5,713 nt of DNA from contig JAUJLY010000221.1 in the NCBI GenBank assembly GCA_030447145.1, positions 1-5,713 of the forward strand. Direction: 5' to 3'. Position numbers and translations under genes: made by a program. This DNA is from Thermomicrobiales bacterium (GTDB lineage Bacteria; Chloroflexota; Chloroflexia; Thermomicrobiales; UBA6265). Under the pieces are notes generated by a model. It saw only the letters and a list, made by a program, of their open reading frames with translations, was not told where the DNA came from and searched no databases. Every line of letters starts with the position of its first letter. Position 1 is the stretch's first letter. Shown in pieces: positions 1-5,713 of the stretch.

Positions 1-1071
1 CACCGCACCAGTCGTGCTCGGTTCAATCACGACCAGACCGTTGTTCCAACCAAGTAGGGCATCGACCGGCTTGCGGTTGACCAGGGGCGAGAACCGCGTG
101 CGAAGTTCGCGTGCCAGTGCTTTGGTATCAACGTGGAGCCGGGCGGTAGGTCCCCCGGATCCCATCACGGTCTCAGCGTGAAGAAAGGGAGCCAGCGTTG
201 GGCCCTCTATCGTCCACTGCTGATCTTCGAACGTGATTGGTACCGGTTTACTGATTACCTGTTCGACCTCTGCGCGGACGGTTACAAGGTCCTCCTCCGT
301 GATATCAGGGTAGAGGACTCCGGTTGGAAGCGAAACGGCCACTGGTTGGAGTGTCGACAATCCGTGGATGAGGTGGGTGGCCGCCGCTTCACGGTCGACC
401 CCCATGCCGTCGGTGCCAGGCGAAACAGAGACGCTGGTCCCGTCGATTACGATCTGGGCATTGACAGGAAGTTGACCAAGATCCCGATCAACCGAGTCGA
501 ACCAGGCGTTCAGGATGGTCTGGTCGATCTGTGTCTGTAGCGGGACTACCTGGTCCGCATTCAGAATCTCTCCCATGAACGCCAGGCGGGAGGCGGATGA
601 CCCTTCTCGCCCGAGCCACAGGGCCTCTGCGATGGATTCGTCCAGAAGGACCGTCACACCCAGTTCCGACAGTGTTGGCGTCCAGGTCTGGCCGCCGAAG
701 CTGAAGGAAATCGTGCCGTTCTCCAGTGAAGTTGCGCGCTCGGTGATACGAGCCTGCGCATCGGCCGGCGTGAGCCCACCGACGGCGACGTCACCTACAA
801 CGATGGCGGGATAGAGGCGGTCCTCGTAGGCAAGCCGAAAGACGACGAGCCCGATCGCGAGCAGGAAGAGCGACACCATTGCCGTCGGGAGAAACCAGCG
901 AAAAAAGAGGCGCCGTAGCCGCTGTATTGCCTGGGAACCGGTACTCCGGGAGGGTCTGCCGCCTGCTTCCAGCACATGGCTGGTCCCGAACTCACGTAGC
1001 GTTGCCAAGGGGGAACCGAACCCGCGTGCCACCATGCTCGCCAGGTTCCCACCGGATAATGACCGAGCCAT
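1..1071 (-). CDS. VanW-family protein, membrane-anchored with YoaR-like peptidoglycan-binding domain (3' end beyond window)
   Basis: The reading frame is open without a stop from the ATG at 1071 to the left edge (357 residues), so the C-terminus is missing. Residues 1-57 are polar and arginine-rich. One hydrophobic segment at about 60-80 is a likely signal anchor, giving a cytoplasmic N-terminus and an extracellular body. After it comes the pattern usual in VanW/YoaR proteins: YPAIVVGDVAVGGLTPADA at about 87-105, then a repeat-like region (FGGQTWTPTLSELGV, 125-139). A YoaR-type peptidoglycan-binding fold (PG_binding_4) follows at about 140-260, and a second similar module begins near 260. Its WNNGLVVIEPSTTGAV strand (342-357) is at the window edge. 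The VanW domain itself would lie beyond base 1 and is not seen, so the family name rests on the N-terminal architecture. The start is firm: an in-frame TGA lies four codons upstream, and a GAGAG at 1081-1085 sits 9 bases before the ATG. Family members are linked to the envelope, but their exact role is mostly unknown. A role in glycopeptide resistance should not be assumed. Confidence 0.85.
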   Translation of the reverse strand, partial: MARSLSGGNLASMVARGFGSPLATLREFGTSHVLEAGGRPSRSTGSQAIQRLRRLFFRWFLPTAMVSLFLLAIGLVVFRLAYEDRLYPAIVVGDVAVGGLTPADAQARITERATSLENGTISFSFGGQTWTPTLSELGVTVLLDESIAEALWLGREGSSASRLAFMGEILNADQVVPLQTQIDQTILNAWFDSVDRDLGQLPVNAQIVIDGTSVSVSPGTDGMGVDREAAATHLIHGLSTLQPVAVSLPTGVLYPDITEEDLVTVRAEVEQVISKPVPITFEDQQWTIEGPTLAPFLHAETVMGSGGPTARLHVDTKALARELRTRFSPLVNRKPVDALLGWNNGLVVIEPSTTGAV

Positions 1072-1436
1072 CCTTCGGTTCTCTCATTCCATTAGGCACA
1101 CGCACGCCCCACCTACGCGCGCCAGTGAGTGTTCAGGTTGCACGGCCAGAGCCTAGAGCCTAAAGATGACATCCCAGCCTGACTGGAATGTCTGCCTGAC
1201 CTGTGACCTCCCGTCCTCCATGGATCGTCCTGAAACCATGGCTCCCTCGGAGATCTTTTCGCCTCACCAATATACCACCCAAAACCGTCAGGCGTTGTCA
1301 GTTTGTCACTATCGGCAGGCGCGGTGGGGCGGCTTCTGCAACGACCTCTGACCCCTCTATCGCTCACCGTTTCCTGGGCCAACATGAGATAGTCCATGAC
1401 TATGGGAGTGTCACGCGGATAGAGGAATGATGTGAT
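1072..1436. other. Non-coding gap between the antiporter 3' end and the VanW-family gene
   Basis: These 365 bases lie between two minus-strand genes. The open frames here are short, arginine/proline-rich in translation and show no family motif, so I call none of them genes. The gap holds the nested inverted repeats at 1354-1425, a tandem 7-base duplication (AGAGCCT twice, 1148-1161) and two copies of CCTGAC (1178 and 1195). On the minus strand a TATATT at 1274-1269 could be a -10 element for the VanW gene, but no good -35 box sits at 16-18 bases and the leader would be about 200 bases, so I do not call it. No tRNA-like cloverleaf was seen. Confidence 0.6.
1354..1425 (-). repeat. Nested inverted repeats downstream of the antiporter gene
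   Basis: CCTCTATC at 1354-1361 is the exact reverse complement of GATAGAGG at 1418-1425, which makes 8-base outer arms. Between them ATAGTC-CAT-GACTAT (1389-1403) forms a perfect 6-base stem with a 3-base loop. The structure begins 12 bases past the antiporter stop codon, so an antiporter transcript would carry it in its 3' end. No U-run follows on the minus strand, so it is not a typical intrinsic terminator. It could stabilise the mRNA 3' end, bind a protein, or be chance. Confidence 0.4.
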
Positions 1437-2765
1437 TTATCGCTCTTCGGGCCTATAGTGCTGGTTGTACCAGGACATCATCGGTGTCACCGAAATGCCG
1501 TGGATGACGACCGAGGTGGCGATGACCGTCAGCGTCAGCCCGATCAGCTCCCGCGCCGTTGCCTCCTCCAGCCCGTGCACGACCGCAAACATCAGGTAAT
1601 AGATCGAGCCGATCCCGCGGACCCCGAACCAGCTGATGAACCCCCGCTGCACCCGCGTGGTCTCCGACCCAAGCACCCCAATCGCCGCTGCGATGGGTCG
1701 AATCACCAGGAAGAGAAGCGGCACGAACCAGAGCGCCACGACGGGGAGGTAGCGCGTCGAGATCATTGCTCCTACAAGCAGCATAATCCCGACTTCGCCA
1801 ACGCGCTCCAGTTGTTCGTTGAAATGCAGCAGGGATCGTGTCATGACCGCCGGAGCGAGCGTCTCGTCGGTCGCTGCTCGTTCCTCCAAATCATCCGTGG
1901 CGACTTCCTCCAGCACCTCCTGCGGCGAGCGATCGTGCCCCACTGCCTGCTCCTCGATTTTGCGCATGGCAAGCCCCGCCGCAAATACCGCGAGAAACCC
2001 GTAGGTGTGCAGGAGGAGCGCCAGGCCGTAGGAGAGGGCGATCAGGCCCATGGCGAGAAAGTCCTCGCCGCCCATGGCGCTCGGGTATCTCCGCCGTAGG
2101 TAGAGGACGAGCATGCCGATCGCCGTCCCCAGGGCAAAGCCGATCACCAACCCGCCCGGGATTGCCCAGGCGACATCGACCAGCCACCAGCGCGACCAAT
2201 TCTCGCCGAGCTCATGGTGACCCATCAGGCCGAGGCCGAGCATGAGGAACGGGAAGGCGGTGCCGTCGTTGAGCCCTGCCTCGCCGGTGAGGGCGAAGCG
2301 AAGATGATCGCGGTCGCCCGGCTCCGTGACCTGAACATCCGAGGCGAGCACGGGGTCGGTTGGAGCAAGCACCGCCCCGAAGAGCACCGCGGCGCCGAGG
2401 GTCAATCCCAAACCGTAGTACCCCGTCACGGTGATCAGGCCCACCGTGACCACCATGGACAGGGACGCCAGTGACAGTGGCAGCCGCCAGGCTGCATCGC
2501 GCAATGGCACTCGCAGCTTCAGGCCCGCGGTGAAGAGCGAGACGATGACAGCAATCTCAGTCAGGCGCTCCAGCAGAGCGGCGTCGTCAAAGGGGTCGAT
2601 CGAGAGCAGCTCGAATCCTGCCTCGCCGAAGACGATACCAACGATGAGATAGAGCAGCGGTGTGGAAAGCGGAAGCGGCCTGAGCAGCGTCCGTCCGACC
2701 GCCATGACCACCAGCAAGAGTCCGATAATGACAAACCAGAGCGTAACCACCGTCGTTTCGTCCAT
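1437..2765 (-). CDS. CPA1-type cation:proton antiporter (Na+/H+ exchanger family)
   Basis: This 442-residue inner-membrane protein is expected to exchange Na+ or K+ for H+ and so support pH and salt homeostasis. It is hydrophobic throughout, with roughly 11-13 membrane segments from residue 6 to about 425. Motifs of the Na+/H+ exchanger domain are clear: APTDPVLA at 134-141 (T136, D137, P138), and GEAGLNDGTAFPF at 161-173, where N166-D167 is the ion-binding ND pair typical of electroneutral CPA1 members. WFGVRGIGSIYY at 379-390 carries the conserved arginine R383. A hydrophilic stretch at about 270-318, rich in Glu/Asp, separates two membrane blocks and is longer than a simple loop. There is no C-terminal TrkA-N or cNMP domain; the protein ends shortly after the last membrane segment. 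Start: ATG at 2765 has AGGAG at 2775-2771 with 5-base spacing. An in-frame GTG at 2768 would leave only 2 bases and is less likely. Ion preference cannot be read from the sequence. Confidence 0.93.
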   Translation of the reverse strand: MDETTVVTLWFVIIGLLLVVMAVGRTLLRPLPLSTPLLYLIVGIVFGEAGFELLSIDPFDDAALLERLTEIAVIVSLFTAGLKLRVPLRDAAWRLPLSLASLSMVVTVGLITVTGYYGLGLTLGAAVLFGAVLAPTDPVLASDVQVTEPGDRDHLRFALTGEAGLNDGTAFPFLMLGLGLMGHHELGENWSRWWLVDVAWAIPGGLVIGFALGTAIGMLVLYLRRRYPSAMGGEDFLAMGLIALSYGLALLLHTYGFLAVFAAGLAMRKIEEQAVGHDRSPQEVLEEVATDDLEERAATDETLAPAVMTRSLLHFNEQLERVGEVGIMLLVGAMISTRYLPVVALWFVPLLFLVIRPIAAAIGVLGSETTRVQRGFISWFGVRGIGSIYYLMFAVVHGLEEATARELIGLTLTVIATSVVIHGISVTPMMSWYNQHYRPEER

Positions 2766-2770
2766 CACAT

Positions 2771-2775
2771 CTCCT
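2771..2775 (-). promoter_or_regulatory. Ribosome binding site of the antiporter gene
   Basis: Read on the minus strand this is AGGAG, followed by ATGTG and then the ATG at 2765. The 5-base spacing favours that ATG over the in-frame GTG at 2768. The ATG inside the spacer (2770) is followed directly by TGA and cannot be the start. Confidence 0.7.
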
Positions 2776-2798
2776 GGAGGCGGCGGCTATCCACTGCT

Positions 2799-2825
2799 CG
2801 TATAGTGTCAACATCGCTGAATCAA
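2799..2825 (-). promoter_or_regulatory. Candidate promoter for the antiporter gene
   Basis: On the minus strand TTGATT (2825-2820) and TATACG (2804-2799) stand 15 bases apart, with the -10 ending 33 bases before the start codon. Spacing is shorter than the usual 17 and both boxes are imperfect. A perfect TTGACA also occurs at 2811-2806 but has no matching -10 at the right distance. Treat this as a weak sigma70-like candidate. Confidence 0.25.
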
Positions 2826-3106
2826 CTTTGCACCGAGTATCATCCCGGCCCCGGATACATCGCAAAATCCCGGCCGATAGTTCATCGGTCGAGTATTTTC
2901 ACGAGTGCGAAGAACTCGGTGAGGCCTGGCACGCTCGTTGTCGCCTTGAGTGGTCCGCGTGGAATGCTAAGGCACCGTGCCAGTAGCGCGTGTGCGGGTT
3001 ATCGGTGCATGGCTCCCGGTTCAGTGACATGACCCTGGAGGGCACCAGCACCGGTGGTGTCCGGAACGACCAGCCTACTTTTGAAGTGTGACGCGTGCGA
3101 TCCGGA

Positions 3107-3727
3107 TTATGCGCCGGGCCTCATCATCCTGAACATCGTTTCCGGGGTCGCTTCGACATATTCGTCACGATAACCGGCGCGCATGATCGGGTGCGCTGCG
3201 CCGGTATCGAAGAGGCCATCGCGCAAGTAGGCGCGATCGATATGGACGCCGACCACCTGGCCGATCGCAAGCTGGTAGGCGGCCGGCTGACCGTCGAGAT
3301 CGTGCAGCTCGACGATCTGCAGCAGCCGGCATTCAAGCGAGGCCGGGCTTGCCGCGACGCGCGGCGGCTCGACGATGCGGCTGGGGGCAGTCTGGAGCCC
3401 GGCGAGCGTAAACTCGTCGGTCTCCGGTGGCACCGGGGCGGAGGAGGCGTTCATCGCCTCAGCCAGCGCGCGGGTCACCATGTTCCAGACGAACTCGCCG
3501 GTTGCCTCAGCATTGGTGAGGCTGTCCTTCGGGCCGCTCGATGAAAAGGCAATGATCGGCGGCGTGTCGCATATCGCGTTGAAGAAGCTGTAGGGCGCGA
3601 GGTTGGGGATTCCGCTGGCACTCAGCGTCGAGATCCACCCGATCGGGCGCGGAGCAACGATTGCCTTGAATGGATCATGCGGCAGGCCGTGGCCCGTGGA
3701 GGGCTCGTAGAAGTGGATATCGTCCAT
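3107..3727 (-). CDS. Flavin reductase-like domain protein (FMN-binding split-barrel)
   Basis: This 206-residue soluble protein belongs to the flavin-reductase-like family of FMN-binding split barrels. Typical members bind FMN and reduce flavin with NAD(P)H, or act as redox partners of monooxygenases. Family hallmarks seen: GLPHDPFKAIVAPRPIGWIST (about 14-34, the FMN phosphate/isoalloxazine region), NLAPYSFFNAI (42-52), PPIIAFSSSGPKDSLTN (56-72), and IGQVVGVHID (155-164) near the end of the barrel. Length matches the family (about 200 residues) and both ends look intact. The start is uncertain. ATG at 3727 begins right before the conserved DIHFYEP segment. A second ATG four codons upstream (3739) is possible, and neither has a strong Shine-Dalgarno sequence. 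The gene is transcribed away from the VOC gene at 3956, so the two may share a control region. The real substrate or partner enzyme cannot be inferred. Confidence 0.85.
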   Translation of the reverse strand: MDDIHFYEPSTGHGLPHDPFKAIVAPRPIGWISTLSASGIPNLAPYSFFNAICDTPPIIAFSSSGPKDSLTNAEATGEFVWNMVTRALAEAMNASSAPVPPETDEFTLAGLQTAPSRIVEPPRVAASPASLECRLLQIVELHDLDGQPAAYQLAIGQVVGVHIDRAYLRDGLFDTGAAHPIMRAGYRDEYVEATPETMFRMMRPGA

Positions 3728-3938
3728 GGCGAGGAGCATATCCGAAGATGGGCTGTGGCACAACGGTTGCCGATATGGGCGAAGTGTGGGGAAGGTCGTG
3801 AATCATTGCGGCTTTCAGGCCCAGGACTCTGCCAGCTGCCGTAGATCCCACGATTGCCAGGGTGGGTTGGTCAACGGGAAGATCGTGGACATGGCGCCGT
3901 ACAAGGAACAGGCTCAGCAGGGCTGGCCGCTGGTTATT

Positions 3939-3951
3939 GGAAGGGGAAGGA
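3939..3951 (+). promoter_or_regulatory. Ribosome binding site deciding the GTG start of the VOC gene
   Basis: The purine-rich GGAAGGGGAAGGA ends 4 bases before GTG 3956. It marks that GTG as the start rather than the upstream in-frame ATG at 3854, whose extra 34 residues show no family similarity and are glycine-rich, as in non-coding translation. Confidence 0.65.
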
Positions 3952-3955
3952 CTCC

Positions 3956-4387
3956 GTGAACCCCGAGCTTCATTTTATTACATTGGCCACCGAGGATCTG
4001 GACGCCGCACGGGCCTTCTACAGGGACGGGCTGGGGTGGGAGCCACTGCTAGACGTGCCGGGAGAGATCATCTTCTTCCAGGTCGCGCCGGGACTCAGCC
4101 TCGGTTTCTTCGATGCCGAAAAGTTCGCCGAGGACCTGAACCACCGGGTCGCGATCACCAGGGTTTCGGGAGTGACGCTCTCACACAATGTGGGTAGCCG
4201 CGAAGCGGTCGCGACGACCATCGACAGGTTGGCCTCCCTTGGCGTGACTGTCCTGAAGGCGCCGCAGGAGGGTGCGTTCGGGGGTATCTATCACGGGCAT
4301 GTCAGGGATCCAAACGGCATCGTGTGGGAGATCGCCCACAACCCCGGCTGGCGAATCGATGAAGCGGGGAATGTGCTCTTTGGATGA
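3956..4387 (+). CDS. VOC-superfamily protein (glyoxalase/bleomycin resistance/dioxygenase fold)
   Basis: A 143-residue protein with a single vicinal-oxygen-chelate domain built from two beta-alpha-beta-beta-beta modules. The first module opens with ELHFITLATEDLDAARAFY (4-22) and GLGWEPLL (25-32). The second has the alpha helix at about 82-96 (SREAVATTIDRLASLG) and then FGGIYHGHVRDPNGIVWEI (108-126), with the near-universal DPNG turn and E125 as the likely metal ligand. H6 is a plausible partner ligand on the first strand, and metal binding is inferred from the fold. Length is normal for a one-domain VOC protein that works as a dimer. Such proteins include glyoxalase I, dioxygenases and antibiotic-binding proteins, and the sequence does not tell which. 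Start is GTG 3956, backed by a strong ribosome binding site. It is the only plus-strand gene, divergent from the flavin-reductase-like gene and convergent with the zinc-finger gene 49 bases beyond its stop. Confidence 0.87.
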   Translation: MNPELHFITLATEDLDAARAFYRDGLGWEPLLDVPGEIIFFQVAPGLSLGFFDAEKFAEDLNHRVAITRVSGVTLSHNVGSREAVATTIDRLASLGVTVLKAPQEGAFGGIYHGHVRDPNGIVWEIAHNPGWRIDEAGNVLFG

Positions 4388-4416
4388 TGTTGCCCAGACC
4401 GGATTTTTGTAGTGAT

Positions 4417-4438
4417 GCCAGGTATCCAGGCTCTTGTT
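4417..4438 (+). terminator. Weak candidate terminator after the VOC gene
   Basis: GCCAGG-TAT-CCAGGC (4417-4431) can form a short stem with one internal A-A mismatch, followed by TCTTGTT. The stem is short and the T-tract poor, and it reaches into the last codon of the convergent zinc-finger gene. It is only a possible plus-strand terminator. No better candidate exists in the 49-base convergent gap. Confidence 0.22.
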
Positions 4439-4706
4439 ACCGTGGAGATGCCATCGTGACCCGATCCTCGTAGCACCACATCCAGTCCTCGCCTCGCTCG
4501 AATGAGCGGACAAGAGGGTGGCCGGCCGCATGGAAGTGCTTCGAGGCGTGTTTGTTCTTCGAGGAATCACAGCAACCAACATGGCCACAGATCAGGCAGA
4601 GTCGCAGGTGAACCCATGTATCGCCCATCTGCAGGCATTCCTCGCAGCCATCGGCACTCGGGGTGACTTCGTGAATCTGGTTGTGGTGGGTGCATCGTGG
4701 TGACAT
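4437..4706 (-). CDS. Small UBP-type zinc-finger protein
   Basis: An 89-residue protein that is almost entirely one zf-UBP (ZnF-UBP, BUZ) domain. The zinc-ligand pattern is complete: C5-x-H7 (in CTHH), C21-x-x-C24 (CEEC), C37-x-x-C40 with G41 and C45 (CLICGHVGC), then H53, H57/H59 and H63 (KHASKHFHAAGHP). A terminal WMWCYEDRV (75-83) follows, as in the family. In eukaryotes this domain binds the C-terminal tail of free ubiquitin. Bacterial stand-alone copies are common in Actinobacteria and related phyla, and their role is not established. No signal peptide or membrane segment is seen, so it is probably cytoplasmic. Start: ATG 4706 has GGAG (4717-4714) 7 bases upstream. The frame is open further upstream to 4847, but that part is only the DUF5996 tail read in another frame. 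The DUF5996 stop lies 70 bases upstream on the same strand, so co-transcription is possible. Confidence 0.88.
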   Translation of the reverse strand: MSPRCTHHNQIHEVTPSADGCEECLQMGDTWVHLRLCLICGHVGCCDSSKNKHASKHFHAAGHPLVRSFERGEDWMWCYEDRVTMASPR

Positions 4707-4713
4707 GTATTTG

Positions 4714-4717
4714 CTCC
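4714..4717 (-). promoter_or_regulatory. Ribosome binding site of the UBP zinc-finger gene
   Basis: GGAG on the minus strand with 7-base spacing to ATG 4706. It decides the start over the longer open frame reaching 4847. Confidence 0.6.
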
Positions 4718-4776
4718 ATTCAGGATTGTGGCAACGAGATGAAGAGAGAGCGGCATCTGATGCCGCAGCGCACGTC

Positions 4777-5703
4777 TCAGGGAACCTGTTCCATCTCCAG
4801 TCCGCGCCGATCCCAGCCAGCGAGCGATGAGCCAGCATTGTACACACTTTGGAAAAGTCGAGGATTATCCCTTCTGGCGCCGGTGCCTGCCGGACTGCCT
4901 CGTATGGAAGAAGGAACTGGCCCAGCTCCTGGCGGTGGGCGGCTTCTACCGGGCGTATGTCGCCTCCTTGAAGCCGGGGGGCTCGGGGAAGATGTAGGCG
5001 TAGAAGGCCGGCTCTCCAAGGGGAACACCGGCGTAGTTGTCGTTCCCCGGCCAGAAGCCGACAGCGATGTTCTCCTGATCCTCAGCGAGTTGCATGAAGC
5101 GGGGCGCGCTTGGCGGGAGTGACGCGGGGTGCCCCGAGAAGCGGGTGGCGGCGAGATCGAACGATCCCCAGAAGAAGAGGATGGGGCTGCTTTTGCCGGC
5201 GAAGGATGAGCGGTACTGTTGGAGACTTTTTCGGTCTGGAACAGGATGCGCCACCAGCGATGGACTGCGTCTGCGTCGTAGGCGTCGTTGTCCTCATCGA
5301 TATCGAGGGAAACTGCATCGACGATCTCGACGGGCATCGGATTGATCGGCATGTGGATGCGGAGCGCTTCGAGCGTGTCGAAGAATTCACGGTAGAAGCT
5401 GGCGACCGACTGAGGACGCAGCGGCAGCCTCCTGGTCCGCCCATCGGTCACATCAATGGAGAGCGTGTGATCGATGAAGTCAAAGGCGATGGTGAACGCC
5501 TCCTGGCCATACGGGATCAAGGGGGTGGTCATCCCCCGGGACGTCAACGTGAGCGCGACGTTCCAACACTCGTTGAGGAATGGCGTGCCCTCGAGCGTCA
5601 CCTTGCCCACGATCTGCATCCACCGATGGAGGGCTGCCTGGGTTGCTTGCCATTCATCATAGGGCAGGGCCGGCCACTGGGTCCCCTGGTGCTGGAGTGT
5701 CAT
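4777..5703 (-). pseudogene. DUF5996-family protein gene broken by three single-base frameshifts
   Basis: From ATG 5703 the first frame gives a conserved DUF5996 N-terminus: WPALPYDEWQATQAALHRW (9-27), MQIVGKV, SRGMTTPLIPYG, AFDFIDHTLSI, LPLRPQSVASFYREFFDTL, MPINPMPVEI and VHRWWRILFQTEKV. Near 5227-5231 (AAAAA on the coding strand) homology jumps to a second frame with FAGKSSPILFFWGSFDLAATRFSG, VGFWPGN and PAFYAYIFPEPPGFKEATYAR, which stops at TAG 4948-4946. It resumes in the third frame as EAAHRQELGQFLLPYEAVR. Near 4853-4856 (TTTT) it returns to the first frame for FQSVYNAGSSLAGWDRRGLEMEQVP and TGA at 4777. Each break is repaired by one added base, and the repaired protein would be about 309 residues, normal for the family. 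The function of DUF5996 is unknown. Translated as it stands, the first frame yields a 308-residue product with a meaningless proline/serine/arginine-rich middle. It may be a young pseudogene or reflect sequencing errors. No clear Shine-Dalgarno sequence is visible in the 10 bases upstream. Confidence 0.85.
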
Positions 5704-5713
5704 CGGTATCCGA

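Larger units (their letters stand above)
2766..3106. other. Non-coding gap between the antiporter and the flavin-reductase-like gene
   Basis: Apart from the antiporter start signals at its left end, these 341 bases contain no supportable gene. Short open frames on both strands lack recognisable motifs. A bulged hairpin (TCACGAGT at 2899-2906 against ACTCGGTGA at 2914-2922) and an 8-base palindrome CACCGGTG at 3049-3056 are present. Neither is followed by a T-run on the minus strand, so no intrinsic terminator for the flavin-reductase-like gene is evident. Confidence 0.55.

Noticed and set aside
133..540. A 135-codon plus-strand open frame
   Set aside because: It is antisense to the continuous VanW-family frame, which has coherent domain content.
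1113..1397. A possible small minus-strand gene in the gap upstream of the VanW gene
   Set aside because: Its composition is Arg/Pro/Ser/Trp-rich without pattern, it has no good ribosome binding site, and it spans the inverted repeats.
1458..2099. A 213-codon open frame on the plus strand, rich in His, Arg and Pro
   Set aside because: It lies wholly antisense to the well-conserved antiporter gene and has the biased composition expected of a shadow frame; no family motif.
3095..3544. A 149-codon plus-strand open frame
   Set aside because: It is antisense to the flavin-reductase-like gene, which shows clear family motifs throughout; the plus-strand translation resembles nothing I recognise.
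4707..4847. A 47-residue N-terminal extension of the zinc-finger protein
   Set aside because: This stretch overlaps the conserved DUF5996 C-terminus in another frame and lies before a good ribosome binding site and ATG at 4706.
5222..5240. Programmed -1 ribosomal frameshifting in the DUF5996 gene
   Set aside because: The site reads ACC GAA AAA GTC in the first frame and does not form the canonical X-XXY-YYZ slippery heptamer. Two further shifts would also be needed, at sites that are not slippery, so mutation or sequencing error is far simpler.
1..5713. CRISPR array, tRNA/rRNA gene, insertion sequence or prophage genes
   Set aside because: No regularly spaced repeats, cloverleaf, transposase motif or phage protein was seen on either strand.

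Overview
The window is moderately GC-rich and carries an ordinary bacterial gene set. Most coding is on the minus strand, with one plus-strand gene. A VanW/YoaR-type envelope protein together with a DUF5996 protein and a small UBP zinc-finger protein fits Chloroflexota (for example the Thermomicrobia) or Actinobacteria. This is inference from gene content, and no marker gene is present to settle it.

Layout, left to right. A VanW-family membrane-anchored peptidoglycan-binding protein (minus strand) runs off the left edge at base 1 and starts at 1071. A 365-base non-coding gap follows, holding nested inverted repeats. Next is a complete CPA1-type Na+(K+)/H+ antiporter (minus, 1437-2765), preceded by a 341-base gap with a weak candidate promoter. 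A flavin-reductase-like FMN-binding protein (minus, 3107-3727) and a VOC/glyoxalase-fold protein (plus, 3956-4387) are transcribed away from each other across a spacer of about 230 bases. The VOC gene converges on a small UBP-type zinc-finger gene (minus, 4437-4706). Upstream of that, on the same strand, is a DUF5996 gene (4777-5703) whose conserved protein is spread over three reading frames.

The genes do not form an obvious single pathway. The antiporter serves ion and pH homeostasis and the VanW protein belongs to the cell envelope. The flavin-reductase/VOC pair could be a small redox or detoxification unit sharing a control region. The zinc-finger and DUF5996 genes lie 70 bases apart on the same strand and may be co-transcribed. 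I found no RNA gene, CRISPR array, insertion sequence or phage gene.

The most notable observation is the DUF5996 gene. Three separate one-base deficits, two of them in homopolymer runs, break it, and their sum (-3) restores the original frame at the C-terminus. Either it is a young pseudogene or the assembly has local indel errors. I see no convincing evidence for a new multi-gene system.
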